Source of the DNA: Martinezella lusitana
GTDB taxonomy: Bacteria > Pseudomonadota > Alphaproteobacteria > Rhizobiales > Rhizobiaceae
NCBI RefSeq assembly: GCF_014207095.1
Contig: NZ_JACHBG010000005.1
Location: 186,001-250,000, forward strand
DNA length: 64,000 nt
Direction: 5' to 3'
The position numbers and the translations under genes are program-made. Below, piece by piece: positions 27,801 to 34,957 of the stretch (its first letter is position 1; every line of letters begins with the position of its first letter). The notes below the pieces were generated by a model that was not told the DNA's origin, made no database searches, and worked only from the letters and a program-made list of their open reading frames with translations.

Positions 27801-27966
27801 CACGCGCCAGCAACCGCAGCGGCAGGCCGATAACGCCGCTGCCGTGCGCCACCATACGCTCGATGGCATAATGGGTCTTGCCGGTATTGGTCGGTCCGAG
27901 CACCGCGGTTACGCCGCGTCCGCTCAGGATCATAGGCTGGGAATTTTTAGTCATTGGTCCGTGCAT
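24826..27966 (-). CDS. SUV3-like DEAD/H-box RNA helicase with long low-complexity RG-rich tail
   Basis: A 1046-aa protein. Residues about 15-440 form a superfamily-2 helicase core: motif I GPTNTGKTH, motif II AIDEVQ, a LLGAGTMRP motif-III-like segment, and the C-terminal RecA half with TDAIGMGLNLDVDHVAF and QIAGRAGRH. This is the SUV3/mitochondrial degradosome helicase type found in alphaproteobacteria. A middle region (about 450-830) is helical. From about 835 it becomes Ala/Glu/Val-rich, then from about 915 strongly R/G/N/D/Q-rich (GERNDRQERGDRNDRNNRND), ending in a basic helix. The S4 protein follows in the operon. ATG at 27966 or 27954 may be the true start. Confidence 0.9.
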   Translation of the reverse strand: MHGPMTKNSQPMILSGRGVTAVLGPTNTGKTHYAIERMVAHGSGVIGLPLRLLAREVYTRVVEKVGPQHVALVTGEEKISPPNARYSVCTVEAMPRETRASFVAIDEVQLAGDLERGHIFTDRILHLRGRDETLLLGAGTMRPILEQLLPGITVLERPRLSHLFYAGQKKITRLPQRTAIVAFSADEVYAIAELIRRQRGGAAVVLGALSPRTRNAQVALYQAGDVEYLVATDAIGMGLNLDVDHVAFAQDRKFDGYQFRNLNPGELGQIAGRAGRHLKDGTFGVTGQVDPFDDELVRRIEGHEFDTVKVLQWRTKDFDFSSIAALRASLEDAPRVQGLTRTLPAVDQQALEYLSRDLEIVDLANNPARVEKLWEACALPDYRRITPAQHADLIATLFSDLVRYGTVKEDFLAEQVHRADRTDGEIDTLSARIAQIRTWTYVSNRPGWLADPTHWQEKTREIEDRLSDALHERLTKRFVDRRTSVLMKRLRENAMLEAEISVNGDVFVEGHHVGQLTGFRFTPISGTEGPDAKAVQAASLKALALEFEARAARMHAAGNGDLAISADGLVRWLGDPVARLSGSDHIMRPRVILLADEQLTGNARDHVAARIERFVNHHISTILKPLDDLQRAEDLQGLAKGLAFQLVENLGVLFRRDVTEEVKSLDQDGRASMRRYGVRFGAYHIFVPALLKPAPAELITLLWALKNDGLDKPGYGDLIPVLAAGRTSVVTDPSYERMFYKLAGFRFLGKRAVRIDILERLADLIRPLLQWKPGQASRPEGAYDGRRFTTTTAMLSILGATLEDMEEILKGLGYRADAVKPEEAAAFLAQQDASAAPAPVAEAAGESADHDDADAASEEPAKEAEAVAQEVAPAAEAAPVEAAAAAEVVAPDAEVVEPKSVLLWRLGGRSDQQQRQGGRGHGDRRGQQGEGRGHQGNRRAGGEQASGEGNREGRDRRDGREARGGDKGPRGNNREGGRPQQQGGRGERNDRQERGDRNDRNNRNDRNNRGASQPLRFEAKPPRKEKPIDPDSPFAKLAALKEQMKK

Positions 27967-28161
27967 GGGCGAGAAACTACCGTCTTCCGATCAGCAAGCT
28001 CCTCTGGAAGAAAGGAAGAGATGACGACCATATGTGACAAAGGCAAGACCTGAATGAAAAAACAACAGCCGCAACATTCGATTTCACAACAAGCCAATTC
28101 AACCAAAAGCTACATTACCCCCACAGCCCACGCGAGTCCCGGCGATTCCGGAACAGCCTGA

Positions 28162-28224
28162 GAACGAATCGGAGACGAATCGCTGACTCAGCAGCGTTCC
28201 CTATGTGTTCTCTACTATATATGG
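28162..28224 (+). repeat. Composite intergenic repeat, copy A
   Basis: GAACGAATC at 28162, a second GACGAATC at 28174, TGTTC at 28206 (offset 44) and TATATATGG at 28216 (offset 54). The same order and spacing recur in copies B to D. Confidence 0.75.
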
Positions 28225-28406
28225 ATTTCGATTGATAGAGTCCCACCAAATACTGAATCGCATTTTTCGCGCGTTCTTCCAGACAAGACGAGTCAAGCGG
28301 GGAGTCCTAGCTGGGCTGAAATTCGAATAAGTTCATGGTTAACAATCTGTAAATAATAGGTATTTTCTCACAGAGATCTGCCTAGTTAAGATTCGGCTCA
28401 AAACCT

Positions 28407-28460
28407 GAACGAATCGGCGATTTCGGCCGATTCCGCCTTTGTTCTACACCATATATGGTG
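28407..28460 (+). repeat. Composite intergenic repeat, copy B
   Basis: GAACGAATCGGCGA at 28407, TGTTC at 28440 (offset 33) and the palindrome ACCATATATGGT with CATATATGG at 28450 (offset 43). It is 11 bp, one helical turn, shorter than copies A and C. About 25 bp upstream also resemble copy C (TTAA-x-G-x-TTCG-xx-TCAAA). Confidence 0.72.
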
Positions 28461-28610
28461 CCTCTCCGCTGGAATCACGCAGGACTCCGAAGGGTTGAAG
28501 CCGCGAATCACGCCGAATCCTGGATTGCGATTAATCTTTCAGCGAGTACAAATATAAAAATCGACATATACAACCAAAAGGTGTTCATATTAACGCTTCG
28601 ATCAAAGCCG

Positions 28611-28675
28611 GAACGAATCGGCGACGAATCATTGATTCATGCGCGTATTTCATTTGTTCACGGCTATATATGGTG
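28611..28675 (+). repeat. Composite intergenic repeat, copy C
   Basis: GAACGAATCGGCGACGAATC at 28611, TGATTCA at 28633, TTTGTTCACGGC with TGTTC at 28655 (offset 44), and TATATATGGTG at 28665 (offset 54). This is the best-preserved unit. Confidence 0.75.
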
Positions 28676-28887
28676 GCAACGGACCGATAGCGTCGCGACA
28701 TGAAGAACTGCGATTGGCAGCAGGCAGCTGACGAATGTGCCGCCGTTAACGATTGAAATGTCCGAGCTCTACTTTTCGGCGACTATCCGTGGTGCCGATT
28801 GGCCGATGCCACGCCTTCATTCGCACGCTGGCTTGAGAGCTAAATTCCGGCCCAGACGGCTTCGATGTTAACCAAAGCCCAAAAGCA

Positions 28888-28950
28888 GAACGAATCACCG
28901 ACGAATCGCAGACGTCGGTCCTTTCTTGTTTCGTTCACCGCAACCAGTTG
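28888..28950 (+). repeat. Composite intergenic repeat, copy D (degenerate 3' part)
   Basis: GAACGAATC at 28888, GACGAATCGCAGA at 28900 and CGTTCACCGC at 28932 (offset 44). The TATATATGG block is replaced by an unrelated AACCAGTTG-type sequence. Confidence 0.68.
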
Positions 28951-29234
28951 TATTTTAATCATATTTTAACCATAGAGTTAACTCACATACCCCAGCGGTC
29001 CCGGCCGATCCGTGCCCGTGCGTTAATGTTTTGCTGACCATGGAAACGGTCGGCAGCGAGTATTTTTATTTCTGAACCGGAACAATTTTCGAGGAAACAA
29101 GTTTCCACAGCAGAAATGCCACAAACTCCGGTCGCACTTCCTGCGAGTGGATCTGGCCGAGACGCTGAAGTAAGTCGCTGGATGGCTTTGCGCTGCCGGG
29201 AAGACTTCAGCGGCGGACATGGAGGAGACATATC

Positions 29235-29390
29235 ATGCTTGGTACGATATTGCTCATAATACTGATTCTGCTGCTGGTTGGCGCACTTCCTAGCTGGGGT
29301 TACAGCCGCGCTTGGGGGTACGGCCCGTCGGGTGGTCTCGGGCTTGTTCTCGTCATTGTCCTTATTCTGCTATTGATGGGGCGGATCTGA
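29235..29390 (+). CDS. DUF3309 family small membrane protein
   Basis: A 51-aa protein, MLGTILLIILILLLVGALPSW through LVLVIVLILLLMGRI: two hydrophobic helices around a Gly/Trp/Tyr-rich linker (PSWGYSRAWGYGPSGG). This is the DUF3309 pattern common in proteobacteria, function unknown. GGAGG precedes the ATG. It lies directly downstream of the repeat-rich region and just before a glycine-zipper lipoprotein gene. Confidence 0.88.
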   Translation: MLGTILLIILILLLVGALPSWGYSRAWGYGPSGGLGLVLVIVLILLLMGRI

Positions 29391-29437
29391 TCCGCAGATC
29401 ATCGTTGAAAACCTCGAAACACCAGGGAGCTAACATC

Positions 29438-29692
29438 ATGAAAAAGATCATTGCCGCCATCGCCCTCGTCGGCGCACTGGCATCGTGCACCGCAACGGAA
29501 AAGGGCACGGCCATCGGCGCCGGTACCGGTGCTTTGATTGGCGGCGTCGCCACGCATAGCTGGGGTGGTGCAGCGGTCGGCGCAGTCGCCGGCGGCCTCG
29601 TCGGCAACCTCATCGGACAATCCGAAGATCGCCGCGGCTATTGCATCTATCGCGACCGTTACGGCCGCCGCTACGAGGCTCGTTGCCGCTAA
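29438..29692 (+). CDS. Glycine-zipper lipoprotein (17 kDa antigen/2TM glycine zipper type)
   Basis: An 84-aa protein. A short signal with lipobox LVGALASC puts the lipidated Cys at about residue 19. It is followed by a glycine zipper (GTAIGAGTGALIGGVATHSWGGAAVGAVAGGLVGNLIG) and a basic C-terminal tail (RDRYGRRYEARCR). Such proteins sit in the outer membrane or periplasm, with poorly defined stress or envelope roles. The GGGAG SD precedes the ATG by about 8 nt. It may be co-transcribed with the DUF3309 gene 47 bp upstream. Confidence 0.88.
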   Translation: MKKIIAAIALVGALASCTATEKGTAIGAGTGALIGGVATHSWGGAAVGAVAGGLVGNLIGQSEDRRGYCIYRDRYGRRYEARCR

Positions 29693-29702
29693 GACGAACG
29701 TC

Positions 29703-29737
29703 TCATGACCGGCTGCCTTGCGGTCGGCCGGTCATGA
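29703..29737 (+). terminator. Hairpin after the glycine-zipper gene
   Basis: Perfect 11-bp stem TCATGACCGGC (29703-29713) / GCCGGTCATGA (29727-29737), 10 bp past the stop. No T-run follows. Confidence 0.65.
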
Positions 29738-29888
29738 TGTCAGCGCCGCAAGACAGTGGCGCGAAACAAGCTCGGGCATGCTGCGCAAAACATGCGGCGT
29801 TTTTGCCGCAACGACATGCGCAAAATCAAAAGCCTGGAGCGCACGAAGCCAATTTTAAAGATCGTAGCGCCGCTTGGCCAACATCATC

Positions 29889-29919
29889 CTCTCCCCGCAC
29901 CAACCGGCTGCGGGGAGAG
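29889..29919. repeat. Palindrome CTCTCCCCGCA/TGCGGGGAGAG
   Basis: A perfect 11-bp stem with a 9-nt loop, of the C/T-rich dispersed type also seen at 57363. Such palindromes are frequent between rhizobial genes (from memory). Confidence 0.6.
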
Positions 29920-29951
29920 AAATAGCAGTGTTTTGAGAAAGGAACGGCGTT

Positions 29952-30125
29952 ATGGCCGCAATTATCGCAAGCATTGCAGCACTTTTATTCGTCGGAACAA
30001 CCTTCTACGCGCTCGGCTCCGCCGCAAGAACACGCGGCAAGGAGAAACGGCGAATGGCAATCGAAGCTGTCATCCTGGAATTCAAGCCGCGACAACGGCA
30101 ATCGGCCGGCTCGGGCCGTGGATGA
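29952..30125 (+). CDS. Hypothetical 57-aa protein with one membrane helix
   Basis: Translates MAAIIASIAALLFVGTTFYAL... followed by a basic tail (ARTRGKEKRR...EFKPRQRQSAGSGRG). An N-terminal helix of about 20 hydrophobic residues plus a positive C-terminus suggests a single-pass small membrane protein. AAAGGA lies upstream at a loose spacing. I recognise no family, and chance is possible at this length. Confidence 0.45.
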   Translation: MAAIIASIAALLFVGTTFYALGSAARTRGKEKRRMAIEAVILEFKPRQRQSAGSGRG

Positions 30126-30146
30126 TTGCCGGGTTGCCCCGGCAAT
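30125..30146. terminator. Hairpin between the small ORF and phbB
   Basis: ATTGCCGGG (30125-30133) / CCCGGCAAT (30138-30146), a 9-bp stem with a 4-nt loop, 18 bp from the phbB stop. No T-run. Confidence 0.55.
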
Positions 30147-30164
30147 CCCGTCGAAAATGCCTGT

Positions 30165-30890
30165 TTAGACGAAGAACTGTCCGCCGTTTGCGGTGATGGT
30201 TGACCCGGTGATGAAACCGGCATCGTCGCTGGCGAGGAAAACCACAATGCGTGCGATTTCCTCCGGTTCGCCCAGTCGTCCGACCGGAATTTGCGGAATG
30301 ATACGCTCGTTCAGTACCTTTTCCGGCACGGCAAGCACCATCTCCGTTGCAATATAGCCGGGGCAAATGGCATTTACCGTGATATTCTTGGCAGCACCTT
30401 CTTGCGCAAGCGCCTTGGTAAAGCCGAGGTCGCCGGCCTTGGCGGCGGAATAATTGGCCTGCCCCATTTGCCCTTTCTGACCGTTGATCGACGAAATATT
30501 GATGACGCGGCCGAAGCTACGATCGCGCATGCCCTGCCAGACATGGTGGGTCATGTTGAACAGGCCGGTGAGGTTGGTGTTGACAACCTCATGCCATTGC
30601 TGCGGCGTCATCTTGTGGAACATCGCATCGCGCGTAATGCCGGCATTGTTGACCAGGATGTCGACGTGGCCGAGATCGTGCTCGACCTTGGCGATCCCCT
30701 TGCCGCAAGCCTCGTAATCGGCCACATCCCACCGATAGACGGAAATACCCGTGACCTCGTGGAACGCATGAGCCTTTTCCTCGTTGCCGGCATAGGTCGC
30801 CGCAACCTTGTAGCCGGCGTTGTGGAGCGCCATCGAAATGGCCGCTCCGATACCGCGCGTTCCACCGGTTACCAATACCACTCTGCTCAT
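30165..30890 (-). CDS. phbB: Acetoacetyl-CoA reductase
   Basis: A 241-aa NADPH-dependent short-chain dehydrogenase making (R)-3-hydroxybutyryl-CoA for polyhydroxybutyrate. Landmarks are the Rossmann motif VTGGTRGIGAAI (residues about 6-17), NNAGIT (about 86), catalytic Ser in NISSINGQKGQMGQANYSAAKAG with the Y-x-x-x-K pair (about 150-154), and CPGYIATEM. The ATG at 30890 with GGGGAG upstream is preferred to the open-frame start at 30926. It lies 103 bp downstream of phbA on the same strand. Confidence 0.94.
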   Translation of the reverse strand: MSRVVLVTGGTRGIGAAISMALHNAGYKVAATYAGNEEKAHAFHEVTGISVYRWDVADYEACGKGIAKVEHDLGHVDILVNNAGITRDAMFHKMTPQQWHEVVNTNLTGLFNMTHHVWQGMRDRSFGRVINISSINGQKGQMGQANYSAAKAGDLGFTKALAQEGAAKNITVNAICPGYIATEMVLAVPEKVLNERIIPQIPVGRLGEPEEIARIVVFLASDDAGFITGSTITANGGQFFV

Positions 30891-30992
30891 GTGCCACTCC
30901 CCTTTGTTGGGACCGAGACGTGACAACCGATCGCGAGGTCGCCCGCTCCGCCTCTCTTCACCGATTCCGACAGAAAATCCCGCTGCGAGACG

Positions 30993-32174
30993 TCAAAGCG
31001 CCTCGAAGCACATGGCAACGCCCATGCCGCCGCCGATGCACAGCGTGGCAAGCCCCTTGCGGGCGCCGCGGCGCTTCATTTCGAACAGCAGTGTGTTGAG
31101 AACGCGCGCGCCGGACGCACCGATCGGATGACCGATGGCGATGGCGCCGCCATTGACGTTGACGATGGACGTATCCCAGCCGAGATCCTTGTTGACGGCG
31201 CAAGCCTGGGCGGCGAAGGCTTCGTTGGCCTCGACGAGATCGAGATCGCCAACGGACCAGCCGGCCTTTTCCAGAGCCTTGCGGGATGCCGGAATGGGGC
31301 CGGTGCCCATGATCTGCGGATCAACGCCTGCCGTTGCCCAGGAAACGATGCGGGCGAGCGGCTGGATGCCGCGGCGCGAGGCTTCCGCCTCGGTCATCAG
31401 CACGGTGGCAGCCGCGCCGTCGTTCAGGCCGGAGGCATTGCCGGCGGTCACGGTGCCTTCCTTGTCGAAGGCCGGGCGCAGCTTCACCATGCCGTCCAGC
31501 GTCGCGCCATGGCGGATATACTCGTCGGCATCGACGGTTACGTCGCCCTTGCGCGTCTGGATGGTGAAGGGGACGATCTCATCCTTGAAGCGCCCCGCCT
31601 TCTGGGCGGCTTCCGCCTTGTTCTGCGAGGAAACGGCGAACTGGTCCTGCTCCTCGCGGGAAAGCTGCCACTGCCGCGCGACGTTTTCCGCCGTGATGCC
31701 CATGTGGTAGCCGTAGAAGGCGTCCGTCAGGCCGTCCTTGATCATGGTGTCGATCATCTTCATGTCGCCCATCTTCGTGCCGGCACGCAGATTAGCGGCA
31801 TGCGGCGCCATCGACATCGATTCCTGGCCGCCGGCGACGATGATCTTGGCATCGCCGGTCAGGATCTGCTGCATGCCGAGCGCGACGGCGCGCAGGCCCG
31901 AACCGCAAAGCTGGTTGACGCCCCATGCGGTCGCTTCCTGCGGAATGCCGGCCTTCATGGCGGCCTGGCGGGCCGGATTCTGGCCTTCACCAGCCTGCAG
32001 CACCTGGCCGAGGATCACTTCGTCGACTTCCTTTGCGTCGACGCCGGCGCGTTCCAGCGCGCCCTTGATCGCGGTGGCGCCAAGCTCATGAGCCGGAACC
32101 GCCGCAAACGCGCCGTTGAAGGAGCCGACGGCGGTACGGGCCGCGCTGGCGACAACGATGGATGAACTGCTCAT
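30993..32174 (-). CDS. phbA: Acetyl-CoA acetyltransferase (beta-ketothiolase)
   Basis: A 393-aa biosynthetic thiolase condensing two acetyl-CoA. Active-site Cys is in [10 protein letters not shown] (about residue 89), the catalytic His in [19 protein letters not shown] (about 349) and the second Cys in [10 protein letters not shown] (about 379). The ATG at 32174 has AGGAGG 6 nt before it. The longer open frame to 32240 has no thiolase similarity. It is first of the phbA-phbB operon and divergent from phaR. Confidence 0.95.
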   Translation of the reverse strand: MSSSSIVVASAARTAVGSFNGAFAAVPAHELGATAIKGALERAGVDAKEVDEVILGQVLQAGEGQNPARQAAMKAGIPQEATAWGVNQLCGSGLRAVALGMQQILTGDAKIIVAGGQESMSMAPHAANLRAGTKMGDMKMIDTMIKDGLTDAFYGYHMGITAENVARQWQLSREEQDQFAVSSQNKAEAAQKAGRFKDEIVPFTIQTRKGDVTVDADEYIRHGATLDGMVKLRPAFDKEGTVTAGNASGLNDGAAATVLMTEAEASRRGIQPLARIVSWATAGVDPQIMGTGPIPASRKALEKAGWSVGDLDLVEANEAFAAQACAVNKDLGWDTSIVNVNGGAIAIGHPIGASGARVLNTLLFEMKRRGARKGLATLCIGGGMGVAMCFEAL

Positions 32175-32415
32175 GGAAGCCTCCTCACAGGATGAACGTG
32201 TATATGAGGCGAAACTGTCAAAGCTTTGCGCCGGAGTCAAACTGCAAGAATTTCCGGCACGCAGATTTCATGAAGCCGTCATTGCCCGCAAAAAATCCAA
32301 TCAAAGGAAAGGGCTTGCCGCATCGCACAAAGCGATTGTCACCAAGCTTCTTTTGCGTCTACACTCAGCGGTGGAGGAGCATTCCATACAATCAGACGGG
32401 GCCAGGAGACTGATA

Positions 32416-32988
32416 ATGGCGAAGAATGACGGCCAGATCGTAATCAAGAAATACGCCAATCGCCGCCTATACAATACCGGCACCAGCACCTACGTGACGC
32501 TGGACGACCTGGCGGAGATGGTGAAGAAGGGCGAGGAGTTTACCGTCCAGGATGCCAAGAGCGGTGAGGATATTACGCATTCGGTCCTGACGCAGATCAT
32601 TTTCGAACAGGAATCGAAGACCGGCAACACGCTGCTGCCGATTTCCTTCCTGCGGCAGTTGATCGGCTATTACGGCGATCAGATGCAGATGGTCGTGCCG
32701 AGCTTCCTTGAGCATTCCATGCGCGCTTTCACCGAACAGCAGACGCAGATGCGCGAGCAGATGAACCGTGCCTTCGGCGAGACGCCGCTTGGCAAGAACC
32801 TGCAGTTGCCGATGCAGATGGTCGAGGAACAGGTTCGCCGCAACACCGAGATGTTCCAGCAAGCCATGCAGATGTTCTCACCCTTCATGAAGCCGCCGGC
32901 CAAAGAAAGCCGCAAGGCCGAAGCCAAGGACATCGACGAGCTGAAGGAGCAGCTCCGCGCCATGCAGAGCAAGCTGGACAGCCTCTAA
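32416..32988 (+). CDS. phaR: Polyhydroxyalkanoate synthesis repressor
   Basis: A 190-aa regulator. The N-terminal PHB/PHA accumulation DNA-binding domain is KYANRRLYNTGTSTYVTLDDLAEMVKKGEEFTVQDAKSGEDITHSVLTQIIFEQE. A second amphipathic helical region binds PHB granules in homologues, and the C-terminus is a coiled coil (DELKEQLRAMQSKLDSL). In rhizobia this protein (also called AniA) controls carbon flow to PHB. AGGAG lies 8 nt before the ATG. The divergent arrangement with phbAB supports the role. Confidence 0.93.
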   Translation: MAKNDGQIVIKKYANRRLYNTGTSTYVTLDDLAEMVKKGEEFTVQDAKSGEDITHSVLTQIIFEQESKTGNTLLPISFLRQLIGYYGDQMQMVVPSFLEHSMRAFTEQQTQMREQMNRAFGETPLGKNLQLPMQMVEEQVRRNTEMFQQAMQMFSPFMKPPAKESRKAEAKDIDELKEQLRAMQSKLDSL

Positions 32989-32996
32989 GATCAGAC

Positions 32997-33019
32997 CTCG
33001 CATCCGCAGCGGATGCGAG
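32997..33019. repeat. Hairpin CTCGCATCCGC/GCGGATGCGAG
   Basis: A near-continuous 11-bp palindrome 9 bp after the phaR stop, upstream of the stronger terminator at 33064. Confidence 0.6.
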
Positions 33020-33063
33020 AACCACCAAGGCTTTTCGGACTGACGAAATCACAATCCGCAAAC

Positions 33064-33093
33064 AAAAAGGCCGGCGAAACGCCAGCCTTTTTT
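33064..33093. terminator. Bidirectional Rho-independent terminator between phaR and rpmF
   Basis: AAAAAGGCCGGCG pairs with CGCCAGCCTTTTTT with one internal mismatch and an AAA loop. The long A- and T-runs let it serve both convergent genes. Confidence 0.88.
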
Positions 33094-33120
33094 ATTCATG
33101 CCATCGAGGTGGCGCTGAAA

Positions 33121-33306
33121 TTATGCGCTTTCCTTCGGCGTCAGAACCTGACGGCCGCGATACATACCGGTCTTCAGATCGATATGGTGCGGGCGGCGCA
33201 GTTCGCCGGAGTTCTTGTCTTCGACATAGGTCGGAGCCTTCAGTGCGTCAGCCGAGCGGCGCATACCGCGCTTGGACGGGCTCGTTTTTCTCTTCGGTAC
33301 AGCCAT
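33121..33306 (-). CDS. rpmF: 50S ribosomal protein L32
   Basis: A 61-aa basic protein beginning [22 protein letters not shown], the invariant L32 N-terminus, and continuing [23 protein letters not shown]. It lacks the zinc-binding Cys pairs found in some L32 paralogues, as is usual for alphaproteobacteria. The ATG at 33306 has GGAG 8 nt upstream. The small gene is monocistronic. Confidence 0.96.
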
Positions 33307-33476
33307 TCTCGTTACTCCAATTGGCGGACGAAACATATCCGCGGCCAGCCAGGCGGCCGAAATAGACATGCATCAATTTCGGAAATTGGGCGGGCTTATA
33401 CATGGCTTACGGGGCTTTGACCAGTCCCTTCCAGCATTTTTTGCCCAGCGCGCCCGAATCCGGTCGAATCGGCCCG

Positions 33477-34124
33477 TCAGTCCTCATCCTCCGGAACGAT
33501 CCAGGTTTCCTTCAACGCCGCCTCTTCCCATTTCTTCCAGGCAGGCAGCGCCTTCATAGCGGCCATATAGGCCTTTGTCTTGGCCGAGACGGCGATATCG
33601 TAACGTTCAAGGCGGCTGACGACCGGCGCGAACATGGCATCGGCGCCGGAAAAGGCGCCGAACAGGAACGGACCGCCAGAACGGGAGCGGGCTTCGTGCC
33701 AGATGGTTTCGATGCGTGCCACATCCTTCATGACCTCGCCGGGCAGATCGGGACGGCCAACAGGACGACGCATGTTCATCGGGCAATTGCTGCGCAGAGC
33801 ACTGAAGCCCGAAAGCATCTCCATGCTGTAGGAGCGCGCCAGGGACCGTGCCTGCCGATCCTGCGGCAGCAGACCGGCATCGGGGAAGAGTTCGGCCACA
33901 TATTCGATGATGGCGAGAGACTCCCAGATCTTGAAGCCGCCATGGTCCAGCATCGGCACCTTGCCGGTCGGAGAAACCTCGCGGATCTGCGGATTGCCCG
34001 CCGAAAAATCGAACGGGATCAACACCTCTTCGAAGGCGACACCACAACCCTCCAGCGCGATCCATGGCCGGAACGACCATGAGGAATAATTCTTGTTGCC
34101 GATGTAGAGGGTTAGCTTGTCCAT
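33477..34124 (-). CDS. Glutathione S-transferase family protein
   Basis: A 215-aa protein. The N-terminal thioredoxin-like domain LTLYIGNKNYSSWSFRPWIALEGCGV carries the SSWSxRPW pattern of a bacterial GST subgroup. The cis-Pro/glutathione segment is GKVPMLDHGGFKIWESLAIIEYVAE (about residues 50-75). The C-terminal domain is all-helical. It may conjugate or isomerise small molecules, with unknown substrate. It lies 16 nt downstream of the DUF1868 gene on the same strand. Confidence 0.88.
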   Translation of the reverse strand: MDKLTLYIGNKNYSSWSFRPWIALEGCGVAFEEVLIPFDFSAGNPQIREVSPTGKVPMLDHGGFKIWESLAIIEYVAELFPDAGLLPQDRQARSLARSYSMEMLSGFSALRSNCPMNMRRPVGRPDLPGEVMKDVARIETIWHEARSRSGGPFLFGAFSGADAMFAPVVSRLERYDIAVSAKTKAYMAAMKALPAWKKWEEAALKETWIVPEDED

Positions 34125-34140
34125 AAGCCCTGCTTTCCTG

Positions 34141-34863
34141 TTAGTTTTGAAATTCAAAGACGAGGAGTTCCTCGAAATGGTTCATGTCGCCGAACGAGCA
34201 AAAGGCCGGCGGCCGCAATTCCAGAACGGGCACCTCGGCATGCAGCATCGCCGCAACCTCATCCAGCATGGTTTGCCAGCGCGGCAGCGCCTCGTCCACC
34301 AGCCGCTCGATGGCATAGGCAAACGTGATATGGAAAGGATAGGTCTCGTGATCGGGATGGCGATAGTCGAGAAGATCCGCCAGCGCATTGCGCCAGGCGT
34401 GCATTGTCTTGCGGTCCGCCTCCGTAGCTCCATCGACCAGAAGGCCGCTCGGTCGCGCCTTCGTCACCGCCACCTTGAAGGGATCGCGCATGGAAAAGAC
34501 CTTCAGCCGCTCGCCCATGATCTCGGTCATCTCGTCGATCGGCGCATCGAGCGCAATGTCGGCAGGCCAAAAGGGCCGGCTGCGGCGATATTCGATGATG
34601 CCCTGAAACAGGGTCATGTGCAGGCTTGAGACCGGCGTGAAGGCAAATTGTCCGGCCTCCGGCATATCGAGATATCTTTGCCGGGCGGCAACCATCGCAC
34701 GCTGCGTCTGCGAACCGTCCTCGACATGGCAGACGATCGTATTGCCCGGCTCGGGCTTGAAGATGCCGGAGCGATCGTAGCGCGTGCCGAGATGGAGAGG
34801 CGGCTCCGGATGCAGGCTCTTGGCATATTTGAGCAGCTCGGGAGAGAAAACGTCGAAATTCAT
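34141..34863 (-). CDS. DUF1868 family protein (2H phosphoesterase-like)
   Basis: A 240-aa protein with two short His motifs, SSLHMTLFQG (about residue 85) and YPFHITFAYAI (about 180). These are spaced as in 2H/2'-5' RNA ligase-like phosphoesterases, the fold to which DUF1868 belongs. Catalysis on cyclic phosphates or RNA ends is an inference from that fold. The frame is open to 35001, but I chose the ATG at 34863 (MNFDVFSPELLKYA), which avoids overlapping mtgA. A start at 34965 is possible. Confidence 0.75.
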   Translation of the reverse strand: MNFDVFSPELLKYAKSLHPEPPLHLGTRYDRSGIFKPEPGNTIVCHVEDGSQTQRAMVAARQRYLDMPEAGQFAFTPVSSLHMTLFQGIIEYRRSRPFWPADIALDAPIDEMTEIMGERLKVFSMRDPFKVAVTKARPSGLLVDGATEADRKTMHAWRNALADLLDYRHPDHETYPFHITFAYAIERLVDEALPRWQTMLDEVAAMLHAEVPVLELRPPAFCSFGDMNHFEELLVFEFQN

Positions 34864-34957
34864 GGGGCGTCCGATCTTCGTTGGCAGATCATCCGCCCTT
34901 ACGTCATGGCCAAGAATGCCAGATGACAACAAGCCGATCGAACGACAAGTTCTGATC

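Larger units (their letters stand above)
28134..28907. promoter_or_regulatory. Dense cluster of GANTC (CcrM methylation) sites
   Basis: By hand count 21 GANTC pentamers lie between 28134 and 28907: 28134, 28144, 28166, 28177, 28185, 28238, 28255, 28290, 28302, 28390, 28411, 28429, 28472, 28483, 28505, 28515, 28615, 28626, 28634, 28892 and 28903. Random sequence would give about three in this length. GANTC is the target of the alphaproteobacterial cell-cycle methylase CcrM. Whether the sites are functional is inference. Confidence 0.6.
27967..29234. other. 1.27-kb gene-free region with lower GC
   Basis: No coding frame of credible composition lies on either strand here, and the region is visibly more AT-rich than its surroundings. 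Within it, four composite repeats (28162, 28407, 28611, 28888) and 21 GANTC sites are described separately. The left edge must hold the helicase promoter and the right edge the promoter of the small membrane-protein gene at 29235. Confidence 0.8.

Noticed and set aside
28134..28950. CRISPR array
   Set aside because: The four repeats are irregularly spaced (204-277 bp), imperfect and long, and there are no cas genes.
27967..29234. Replication origin or dif site in the gene-free region
   Set aside because: No DnaA boxes of the TTATCCACA type, no repABC, hemE or dnaA-linked genes and no recognisable dif 28-mer were seen.
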